Positions 48,366-60,500 of a DNA stretch of 64,000 bases are shown here, in pieces. The position numbers and the translations under genes were made by a program. The number at the start of each line of letters is the position of its first letter. Position 1 is the first letter of the stretch. The DNA comes from Colius striatus (Eukaryota; Chordata; Aves; Coliiformes; Coliidae), in contig NC_084790.1 in NCBI RefSeq assembly GCF_028858725.1, positions 28,747,031-28,811,030 of the forward strand. Direction: 5' to 3'. Below the pieces are notes generated by a model. That model saw nothing but the letters and a program-made list of their open reading frames with translations, did no database searches and was not told where the DNA came from.

Positions 48366-48530
48366 CTAAGACTTTTCTTCTGGAGTCGCTTCTGCTTCCT
48401 GAGAGGGTTTCTCTTCGGGTTTGCTGTCATGGATGGGAGATGGGTTACGACTAGGCTTGTTGCTGTCGTGCACACTATGACTGCTGGCACTGCCAAGGCG
48501 AGTTGATGCCACCACAGCTTTTACTGCAGC
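48366..48530 (-). CDS. CAMK4: CAMK4 final coding exon with stop
   Basis: 165 nt: 54 codons then TAG at 48368-48366, after a TTTCTCAG acceptor. It opens with the second half of the calmodulin-binding helix (AAVKAVVASTRLGSAS) and passes into a Ser/Pro/Glu-rich tail ending TPEEKS. In human the acidic tail after this point is about 130 residues; here it is about 41. Confidence 0.93.
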   Translation of the reverse strand, partial: AAVKAVVASTRLGSASSHSVHDSNKPSRNPSPIHDSKPEEKPSQEAEATPEEKS

Positions 48531-51500
48531 CTGAGAAAGAGAGGACCAAGCAAACACTTCTTGAAGGACACAGTTTGTCAGCTCTGCAGGCCTACCATTG
48601 TTCCATTTGGAAACAAAACTGTGCTTTGTCTTCATGGCAATGTTCCATACGGATACTTGCCTGGTATCTGCTTGGGGCAGATTTAGAAGACTACCTGAAA
48701 CACTGGATTGAGTTTCTGCTGCTTTCACAAAGTTGCATATTGACCAACATGAATGGATTTTTTTTTTTGAGCTACACATGCTGCATTTTTTTGGAAACTG
48801 CTGAAGTCAGAGGGCAAAAAGAAAGCTATCTTCCATCATAATAGTAACAATAGTATTACCACTGAGTATTCCATGAAAAGATCATAAAGGGAAAACTGTA
48901 TTCATCACTATCACATACACAACGTACAGTGATGATGAGCACATGGGCAGCTTCCTGTGTATATGTATCAATACACATCGGAGATAGGTTCTCCTATCAC
49001 ATTAAATGTCACAAAATGAAGACATGTGTAAAGACAGTTATATCAGCCCTTGTCTTGAAGAGTTTTATTGCCTGGAAAAAATAAACATTGTGGAAAAGAA
49101 ATAATAATTTCTGTGTGGGACAACTCTTGCTATTTTTGACCTGGCTAGCATTTTGCTTAGGCATCACAGAAGAAGCCACCTTCTGTGTTCTGTGGGAAGG
49201 GATGAGGAGTATAGAAAGCTTTGTGCATGTTTTGGAAAGGTAACTACAAAAAAAATAAAAGAAAATGCTAATGAAAAAACAGACTATATAAATGTTGGCA
49301 AGAAAGAATTCAAAATACAAGGCACGAGCCAGTAACAGTGTCAATAATTTTGAGAGTCTAAACTTTGTATAGGAAAAATTGCAGACATCCACATTATTAG
49401 TGGTCAGAGAACTTCAGTCGACAAATTTACAAACAGAGCAGGCCACTCAATGATATTACAATGCATAAAGATACTTTTAATGTAATTTACTCTTACTAAG
49501 CCACATAGATATTTATGAAACAAATGCAACACAATCTATAAAAAAAACAAATCATGACCAAGAGCTTTAAGAGCTATTCTATAAAAACATGTCTTTAGGT
49601 AAAGAAAGCCTGCCCCTGAACTTGTGTGTTGGGAAAGACAGGGCACTTTTATATTACTCTTACTAACAAAATAATAGTTATGAAGTATGTATTCATTACC
49701 TGTTTTTCTGCTTTGTCTTATTTTTTGGACAGAAATCAATTGTCCACATATTTATTGTTCATTTTATACATATATATGTATAAAACTATTAACTCTAACA
49801 TAACTGATAACTCCAGTTAATCCTCTTCATAATTGGAGATTTGGCCATTTAATCTTTAATAGAAAAGCAGTGAAGAAATAAACATAAAAGCAACAGCTTT
49901 ACAACACAGAAGTATAAACCAGTGACTAAACAGGAATCTAAATGAACTAGGTTTCAAAAACCAAAAACCTTGTTCGTGATCAAAGGTATAAAATATAAAG
50001 AGAATCAGAATCAAAACACTCAAAATGGGCAGCATTTCCTTGCACCCTCTTGGGCAAGGAATGTAACAGCTCACTGGGGCAGAAATCTATCTGAAGAAAG
50101 ACAATATTAATAGATACGTATAGTCAGTTCTGCATGGGCAAACCATTACTGTGAATCACATCTACAGTATCTGAGACCTTTATAAATGGTAACACTTTTT
50201 TGTTTGCCCTGTAGAGATTCTCTGGGAAAAAAATGAGCAAAATCTAAGTTAAGGGTCATTGCTTGTGAATTTGGCTCTGCATGAGGGTTGTAAAGCCCTC
50301 AGACAAGATGCTTTTAACTCTTATTCCCCAGGGTTACCAGTGCAGCTTCACTGAGGCTGCTGGCAATAATTTCCATGAAGTATCCCTGCAAATCTCTCCT
50401 AGGCACACTCAAATCTTTAACAACTGAAAAAAGGATTAGGAAAGAACAAAGTATCCTGATGTTATGTCAGTTAGATGCCCAGCTGCCTGGTATTTGCACC
50501 TAAAAACGTTTCCCTCCTTCTTCCCACAGCAGATATGTAAACCAGACAGTAAAGGAGCATAGTGATAACTCAAAACCTCAGCACAGGTCTCTCCTGCATT
50601 CCTGCCTTGCAGCACTTAAATTCCAGATACAGAATGCTATTGCACATTTGCTCTCTGAGATATTTGAAAATGCATGTTTTCGGCCTGTCAATCTCACCCT
50701 CAATCTGAGAATGGTTTACATATCAAAATATGCTACAGTAGATTAAACATCTTCTAGATTTATGTATGTCTATGAAGAAACTACTCAGAATTTGGTTTTC
50801 TGGCCAGTACTCTTAAAGAGGAGCAAGCAGTACAGGACAGATTGACAGAAGCAAGGCAGGAAGAAGGAAAGAAAGGAAGGAAATGTGAAAGCTATGTACA
50901 ATCTCAGCAGTACTGTCTTTGTAGAGTTTTCAATCAATCTCACACATTTTTATTTGCTTGGCTGCACACATTGACAAATCAGATTCAACTTCTTCACCCT
51001 CATCAGTCATCTTAAATGTAAAGTTTCCATAACACTATGGAATGTTGTCCTGAAAAGTGTGCAAGGTTTCTGCAAGGATACTAATTTAATTGGATGCTTT
51101 GATAATGAAAACAGAGGCTACACTCAGAGACTTGCCTTAAGTTTACGCCGGGCATTGAATTCTTGAAGTTTCTTCTGTGCATTGTCCATATGTGCAAAGT
51201 TTGCTGCCTTCCCTGTGACCCATGGGTGCTGCAAAGCCTGTAGAGTGGTGAGGCGTTTCCTGGGGTCTAAAACAATCAACTTTTTAACCTACATCACAAG
51301 GAAGAAATAGAGAAGGCTGTTAACCTTATTCTTCATTCATGTTTATGGAACTTTGCATTTTGAGGCCTTGGTCTTGGTTTGGGAAGCATCTGAATGAAAC
51401 ATTCTAAGAAGTCAGTAAGAACTTGCATTCAGGTCTTTGTATGTATTTTGTTCCTGGCATTTCTAGATCCTCCAGAAATAACATCTAAATAAGACAGTGA

Positions 51501-54500
51501 CAAAGGGGGAAGAGAGGAGAAAAAGAATCAACTGGTTATGAGCATTTGTAACAAAGTGTGTACCAAATGCAGCTGGCTTTTATTTGCCATAGGCTGCTGT
51601 ATATCTGAATTGTCACATAAACCCTAAGGGAATTTCAAAATACCCCCTTAGCAGTATCCCCACTTTCAGACTTGGACAGGTTTAAATTGGATTAGAAAGT
51701 TTAAATTCTGGTATACGTAACTCATGCAGACTTGTGCCATGCAGTCACCACCAGGTAGATCACAAATGAAATGTTTCCTTAAGTCACTGTAAAACCTCAC
51801 GTACATGTGAAGTAAAAAGTATAGTACAAGTATTTGTCTCTCAGCCTATTCTGAAACTAATGTTGTTAATGCCATTCTTTCTGTTATCAACACCAGAGAA
51901 GCTGAATCTCTCCAAACACAACAGCAGGATGCTTTTGGGAACAAGTTGCATTTCATGGGTTTTGCTGTATGTCTGGAGCTGTTTTAAAATAATGAAGGAT
52001 GAGGATGGCATAAGGAAGCATATGGATAGTACTCCAAAGAGTCACACTTAGCAGCTCTCCTGACTGTACAACCCCTTGGAGCAGAGTGCAAGAGAATGCA
52101 CAGGGCTCCACCACTGTTATGTGCCCAAGTGTGAAGGGGGAACTTGCTTCGGGGATCTCTGAAATTTCCCTAAAAAGAGCTATTAAAGAAAGATGATGTC
52201 AGAACTGGGTGCAGGAGAATGTGCATCATGATGAATACCTACTATGTATCCACAGATGAGGTCAAGTTATTATGAAATAACTGAATTGTGCAAGTTATTG
52301 TTGATTAAAAATCAAACTCAAGCATATTCATCTTTCCAGATCAGTATCTCTTGGATCAAATTTACTAGTAATCTGGTTATGTAGTAAAAAAAGAATAGAG
52401 TGTGGACAGCATGCTCACCTTTGCATTTTGCTAATGAGTTATATTTAAAAGTAATGGGCCTTTCCTCATCTACAAAGAAAAAACTTAAAAGGTCAGAAAA
52501 AGGCCAAAGGGGGGTGAGGAAGACTTCAGTGGTTTTTCTACTTTTCCTCCAAAATTCAGACTTGAAAACTGCACAAAATATAGGGCTTGTTTCTACATTC
52601 CTCTGAAGATAATTGCCCTGCCAAGAAGAACAATGAAACACCTCAGAGCTAGCGTGAAAGGCAGGCATACATGAAGACCATGACAGTTGCCAACAATGTG
52701 GGGCTTACTCCACTGAAGGACCAGGATATCCACAGTTTTATGTGCAAAATACAGCACTGGACTAACAGGCAATATTTAACAGCACCACAGTATACCAGAG
52801 ATAAGAAGAAGAAAAGCAAGGAGGCATATGAATAATATATAATATAGTATTCTGCCTCCACCCCAAAATGGACTCTCTTTCTCAGTGGTAGTGACATTGG
52901 CCAAGTAAAGATACTCCCGTCTCATTTTTGTGCTTTACTTACTAAATCCTTGGCATTCAGAGACACATCATCCCACCACGGGGACACAAAGTCATATTCA
53001 CAGTTCAGGATTCTCTTAAACATGTACTGATCTCCCCTTTCATCATAAAATGGTTCAAAGCCACAAAGTCTGCAAGGATAAAAAAGAAAGAAATTTATCA
53101 AAGATTAATTAGTCTCAGGGTGGTGTAAATGTTTCTTGGTATTATCTTCCCCTGCTTTGTGTCCTGCAGACAACTTCAGGAAACCAGACTCTGATGTACT
53201 GCCAATTCTACAGAGCAGAACAAAATGCAGTCATAAGCACTCATAAGCCCTGGGAAAGGCTGATAAATTTGTGAATTTTCTATTTTAACATGCCTGTAAT
53301 TAGAACTATTAACACAGGGGCTTACCATAAAAGTAGGCATGCAACAGTTGATATCTGTTTACCTTCTACATGCCAATAAATATTTTCTAGCAGCTCTCTG
53401 CTCTGCTGGTCTCAGAGTAAAGTCCCTTGGACTACTGAGTCATCCCTCAGTCTGAAACCTTTGCTCATCCCTTGTTCATTTCCATGAATCTTCTCCAGTT
53501 ATGTGTCTTTTTGAAGTGAGTGCAAATATCATTCAGCTTGGGTACACCATGGAGTTGCAAATTAGCATAATGATGTTTTTCACTTTCATCTTCATTTCTT
53601 TGCTAATATCTCCTGACCTTGGATCCGCTTTTCTGGATTGTTTGCAAGTACAGGAGTAATATGTTCATACAGCAATTATCAGAATCCCTGTAATTCTTTC
53701 TTGAGGTTTAGCAATTAGCTGAGGAGACACATCTTACCTGTGAAGTTAGAAGGTGTTAAACATCCAATTAGGACCTAGGTTTTGGTTATGTTCATTACTG
53801 TATATTCTTTCATCCTATAATCCACAAAATATTAAAAAAAATTTCCACAGTTTTTTACAATCAGCCCTCATCTTTACTTAGGTAATTTTGTAAACTAACT
53901 AATGACTACATTTATGAATATACTGAATAATACGGATCCTGACATAGATCCACATTGCTGGCCCTGGGAATACAAACTCATAGAAGCAGCTGCTATTTAC
54001 ATAATGTCCTTTTTTCTTGCTTCGTTGCACTTTAATCATGGCTGCACACATAATCAGATGTTACAAAGTGAATTTCCTTCTCAACCAGTAAGTGTTCTGA
54101 GGTAAAAAGAAAGTCTGTCTCCTACTCTGACTCCAGAAAATGCAAAAAGCAGTGACATGATACAGGAAAACAATGGCAGACAATAAAGAGCAAGACAGCA
54201 ACAAATCTAGAAAAGTTAACCTAACATTTTAACTTGAATTTATAGTTTTAAACCAAATCAGTGTGCTTACAGTCTTAAAAAGGGAGACAGATGTTTGAGG
54301 AAGAAATGTGGTTTTGGGAGTGGTGTGCATCCACAGGTGGAAGAGCTGCTGAAGAGGAGAAAACCTCCACTGTAAGCAGATTCTGGGCACATTATTAATT
54401 TCCAAATATGGCAGAGATGGATTAAAACACAAGGATCCAACCTTCAAATGCTGTGTGTGTGCTTTGGTAGGTGAGAGCCAGTTTGAGTCCCTCTGTTGCT

Positions 54501-57500
54501 CCCTTCCCATTTGCCTCTCCCACCACTGTTTCTGAGATTGCTTCTGGTCTGCTCCTATCCCTACCGAATACTTCTGCTGAGCAGGACTGTCAGCCACTGA
54601 ATGGTTAAGCCAAAATTGGCTTCTGAATACCAGGTACCCAATGCCATACGAGATCACACTTAAGACTTGCCATGCCGGAAGCCTTCTAAGTGATTCTCTA
54701 TTAAGTCCTGACAATATTGTCATAGTAACTCACCATTATCACCTACAGTTGTCTTACTAACAATTTATAAGGATAGGATTCTATCTAAAAAACATTTTCC
54801 ATTTCAGCAGACATGTTTTTTGCTACATGACAAATTAGATGAATAAAACTAGAAGTGTGATTTCAAAATAGATAAAAATAAACCAGAATAAGACCCAGTG
54901 TGGCTGCTCTTGATTTTATTAAGAAATTTCATTTTATTATGCTGATTCATTTTAAACCAATTACCTACCAAATAAAGAAAAATCTATGTAAACAGCTTCA
55001 AAATAAATTAGAAATGACCAGACAGTGTTTTGGGCCTTTTAAAGTCAGTTAGTAAAAAACCACTTTTAATTAAATCCATGCAATTTTAACTACAGGCAAA
55101 ACCTCTGTATTTTCAACCACCATCCGCATTTCAAACATGCAGTACCATTTCTAAACTGCTGCAGAAACACACAAATATTGGTCCTCTTTGCTGTTAAAAC
55201 TATAGAAGTGGCTTTCCTGGAATTATGACAGTTATCTTCTGTAGGGCTTAATATAATTTAACTCAGAAATAATTGTTTTGTCAAAACATGTGTCAAACTT
55301 TTCCTTAATCACATGATAAGTGTTGTGTTGGTGGGAAGACACAGTTTAATGTACATCTTTGGCAGCATGGCAGTTAACTTTTATGCCCCCTCTATTTTAG
55401 AAGTGCATATAGCAAGGCCTTTTTTTGACTGTACATTAGCACACTACCTTTCCCAAACTATGAGACTGAGACACGCAACACTGTTCCTTAGGCTGTAGGA
55501 TTAATGAATTAGTTACTGTACATGCACCTTTCTGATCTCAGCTTCTACTCCATCAGAAATGTTATCTACAAAGTTTTATGCTCAACAGCTTCAAAGGTGG
55601 AAAATTCCTAAAGCTAAATGGAAGATATGGCCAATTGGATTTGGTTAGCACCCTTTCTGCCTGGCTTGCTCCTTTATGTCAGATTAGATTTCAAGAGGGG
55701 AGAAGGAGAGGTACAGAAGGAGGAAGTAGAGGAGTATCTGTACTGGTGGTGACTCACTCGGAGCAGACACTCACACGTTTGTGATTATACCACTGCAGAG
55801 GTTTAATGTGGCTTGGGAGCATCTCCTGAACAGATAGAAGGTTTTGAAAGGCGGCACATACCAAACGTCACTCCATATATGTAAACAGGAATATACTGTA
55901 AGCTCTCATTTAGAGTTTGCCTACACTTGAGAGTAAGTTCTTCTTAAGGAAAGCTCTCAGTTTCAAGTACAACAGCTATTCCTCAGTCGCTGAATAGGTA
56001 GGCAAGCTCATGGCTTAATCTAGATATCTTTGTAAACGGACAAACAAAGGCACCTCTCCAATCTCACAGACAGTTCTGATGGCAAATTTCACATCTCTCT
56101 GCCATGACTGGACCACTAGAACTGATGAAAAACTATCATCTCTCAGGCAGTGCCAAAGACATGATCTTCTACATACTTGAACCAGGCTTTGAGACAAAGA
56201 TACACATTTTCAAGGGAGCTGATAACAAAATGGAAAATAGCAATATTGTAGCTTATTATTGGAGAGCTGTCACTTATCTGAATCTTATGCACAGAAGACA
56301 TTTTCTGGTATTTCCATCAGAGTGTTTGCATATTTTTAGAAGTACTTTCAGTATAAACCCTAGAATATGTTAATTTTCTCTTTGCAAAAGACATAAACAA
56401 AATAATTGTATTATTACACATGATACTTGCTGGACAGTTGATAAGTACTAGAAGGCAAAAGAAAATGGCCTGTATGTAAAAAAATCATCCATATCTTTAA
56501 TGTGTATGTGTGAAATCCTGTTTCCTTCCCATAAGGCATCCTCCAAGCATTGCATACAACTACAGCTCAGAATTGGTGTTGCCAAGGGAATAAATTAAGT
56601 CATTTATTCTTCCATAAAGAGATGTATGAATACATCAGATGCAATCTTCCCTTCTCAATACTCTTTGTTTGAAAGATGTGTTAAGATGCAGACACAAGTG
56701 CCTACCTTTAGATAAAACTGAAAGTTTTGGTCTATAGTTGCAACTTCAATTGTTTGAAATATGTATGGCCAGTATGGCACACAGCCCTCTGTCAACGTCT
56801 CTGGTTATCTTCTCAGAACTGGAAGACTTCAACATGAATCATTTAACCCCTCTGACTGATTTGCATGCAGAGAGTCCAGGGCTGTTCCCTGCCTCTTGGC
56901 TGAAATGCTGTGAGGCAGCACGACCGAAGCTGCAGCAGCATTTGTAGCTACAGATAGGACAGCAGTGTTTGGGAATATTCACAGGCACTATGAAACAACT
57001 CCAAGTACCTCAACTTCTCCTTGCCTTATCTGTTGAGAAGCTGCTTAGGACAATAGTATCACCCATAGTTCATATGAATGATAAAAAACTTATGATGCTT
57101 TCTGATGCTTGTATGATTGTATTTTTGCTTCCTGCAGCTTTACTGCTATTTGTTCACATCAATAGCATGATTCTGCACAGACCTTGCTGCTGCTCAGAAA
57201 GAAGTGTTATGTTTATCAAACATGAGTGTTTTGCCATGTTCCTCTAGGATTTGACTTACTTACATAAGATTAGGAACACAATAATTAAAGTTCAGGATCT
57301 CATGTTTTCCGGCGGCACAGCTCACAATGTTGCAAAAACCCCTGGAGGTGCTCACAAATGCACTCTGTGAGAATGTCTGCACTTACAGGATGTAGGTAAT
57401 GATCCCCAGAGACCACATGTCCACCTCAGGGCCATAGGCACATCCCCGTAGTATCTCTGGTGCTGCAGATGATAAAACACTTGTCAATGAGAAGAAATCT

Positions 57501-60500
57501 GAATGAAGAAAGTATAGTCATAAAGACAATTTAAAACTCCGTGCACACTCGTATTTTAAAAAGTTAGGGCCTTCTCCTTTAAGCCCTTAATTAGGCAAAT
57601 GCTTCTGTTCACTGAGTATAAAGCAACAGAAGTCATGTCCAGGCACAGCCACAGACTTTGGCTTCAAATTGCTTTTTAGGCTTGTGATAGGAACCATAGA
57701 AAGCTACAGCACCACTGGAGGTGCAGTGTGACAAAGGAGTCAGTACTTTTACCTCTGTATTTTGCTTATTTACTTGTTAGTTTATCTGTGCTTTATTTTT
57801 CGTATTCTGTTTTAATTCTAAGAAAAGAAAATACTATTTCAGGCAATTGCTTTTGCTACAGTGCATAGCAGGTGGAAAGGCCAGGTAGTCTCATGGGAGT
57901 CTGGCTCTGCAACAGTAAAGAGGAGTTAATCTTTTCCCAAGCACCTTGACTGACATACCCCATGGAAAGCTGGGCAGATTGCAGCATCCCTCAGACAGTA
58001 CCTGTGGCTGCTGCATGTTACTAAAAATGTGCACAGTTGAACACTCAAAATGTGATGTGCCTGCCTCACTCACCCCCAGAGCCTGTAGCTTAATACACCC
58101 TTGAGGCTTGCCTCCAACTAGTCAAACCTCCCAGAGCAAAGCTTCTCAGATGGCAAGATGGAAATTCCACATCTCTACAGGAGAAAATGTAAGTGCTTGA
58201 TACGGTGGGAGGCAAGACGCTTCATCACCTTTTGGCCACTGACAAAGACACATGACTAATTTGAAAAAAAAATAAAGAGACACTGCTGAGTCACACTTCT
58301 CAGTATCAGTAGTCCTTCTTCTCAGCATCCATAGTATCTGTACTAATATCCACCAGACGTACAGGATGGCAGCACAGCCCCTGAGCCCAACAGCTCTATG
58401 AGGATATAGAGGGACAGCTGCCATGCTTCTGGAGTGCAGTGGACCTGCTGCACCTGTGCGCTCCAACAATGCAGCACATACACATCTCCTCACCTTCCTG
58501 CCTACAGCCACAAGCAACAGGGCCAGGAAGAGTTGGAGGCTTCCCTAAATGTTTGACAGCCCCCTGCTCAGCCTGAATCTTTGGTTGCCCAACTGGACTG
58601 ACCCAAGCTGCCAGCATGTTCCTGCTTTCCTCCTAGCCTATGAGAGGTCTCTGCCAGTGCAGCTCTCCTGAGGAACATCCTGAAGGAGTGAGGCTCCCCT
58701 AAGCATGACTTTAATTAGAGTACACACAACTCCCTAACGGCCTCCAGCTACCTGGCTCAGACTTCATCAACAAACCTGAAAGATTTATCACACAGGGAAC
58801 ACATCAAGTAGTTTTGGAAAGCACAAATATAGAAAGCAAAGGACATTAATCACTAAGTTTTCTACACACCACACATACAGCTGGCAGCTGGGCAAATGTA
58901 TGCCAGTCCTAGCACAGACTTCCCTTGCCTCCTTATTATTCTGCTAAGGAGAGCTTATCGGCAAAGCAGGCAACAGTTGCAGTGAAAAAGATGGACCAAA
59001 AAACAAGATGTTAACCTCCATTCTTCCTGCCATGTTTGTTAATGCCATGAAGGGGGTTCTGAAGTAAATAGGACATTTTTTCTAAAGAACACAATTTTTC
59101 TTGGGATGCCTTCTTTCATAGTATAAGGGCAAAAGACACTTTCTTCCCTTCTTCCACTTCCTTCCATCTCAGTATGGTAAAATGGCCACCACTTATAAAA
59201 GGAGGACAAACAATTTGTATACACAGGTCTGCCTTGCTACCCAGACTGTGATTGCAGAGTTATGCACTTTGTAAATACGATCTTTTAGTATTTTCAGAAG
59301 TTTGATTTTGGTGGATGGATTTGACTGACATATTGCTGTTAGTTTAGATGTTGGCTCTAACAGCCTACTGATAGAAATCACTTATGCCCTTTTTTCAAGT
59401 TCACCAAAAGCACAATGTCAGCAAGTTAAGTTCTTTGTGACTATCTTCTTGCTTTCAGTCTTCTGCATCACTTGGCATGTCCCAGGGATTTTGACTGATG
59501 CCAAAGTATCCATGCTCCAGTATGTGCTTTTGTTGCTGTGTCCTTTCAGCAGAAGCTGCTGATAGCTGGGTGGGCAGGAGTGGCAACCAATTATTCATAG
59601 TTTAATTTAGCATTTCAACGGTACTCCTCTTGGGCTTCCTCTGCTTCTGGAAAGTAGTACTTGAATATTTTCCAGGCACCAAGAATTCTGCATGGTCAAT
59701 TAACTTGGGTTGTAAAACAAGGATTGCAGGTCCATGTCTGGAGACACAAAGCTCCTTTCTTCTCTTCTCAGCACAGACACTGAGCCTTAACCCTTCTCAT
59801 AAAGTCATCCCTACGCTGAAGGCTCTTCTATGGAATAAGTCTCATCCTATTTTTCTAGTATACAAAGACAGGCATAAAAAGGGATAAATAGTAACTGCAG
59901 TTTTGTGGCATTTGTAATTTAACTACCACAAGAGAAGACAATCAGAACATGAACAGCTAATACATGAAGTATAGTGCTACAAAACTAGTCAGACTGGAAT
60001 TCACTGATACTCTAAAGCATATCTGGCACCTGTGTGTGTTTGGCAGAGAGCATCACATAACATAATGGACATGTCACCTGAATTGCATTATCACCTGTGC
60101 TATGAGGTAACAGAATACTTTTATGGTCTTCTCCAATGCCCTCTTTCCTTTGTTTCTACAGTTATAAAAACAAATGCCAAGTCTTTAGTTTCCAAATGGC
60201 TTGGCTCAGCCCTGTCCAAAACAACTTGAGAAGTCTGCAACGCAACACACTGCTAGCAATTGCAGTCTCTTGCAGGAGCCCATTTAGGAGATAGAGTTCA
60301 ACGAGAATGGCAGAAATAGGCTTCTCCACAAGATCACGCTGGCTCCTGGTGATGAGTAGCCAAGACAAGAAGCCCAGCAGGTTTGTCCTGGTATAAAAAA
60401 GATCACTAGCCTCCCTGGCCATTAACTGGTTTGCTAATATGGAAGAACCTTGCAGTGAAGGGCAAGCAGACTGTAGAGGCAGCTGCAACCCTCTTTTTCC

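Noticed and set aside
48531-48779. Upstream extension of the last CAMK4 exon frame
   Set aside because: The frame stays open, but a good acceptor at 48531 and the match to the CAMK4 family begin exactly at 48530. The upstream residues are intron read-through.
54229-54723. 164-codon minus-strand frame in a CAMK4 intron
   Set aside because: Same strand as CAMK4 but with no homology to any CAMK4 exon, no splice sites that keep the frame, and no recognised domain.
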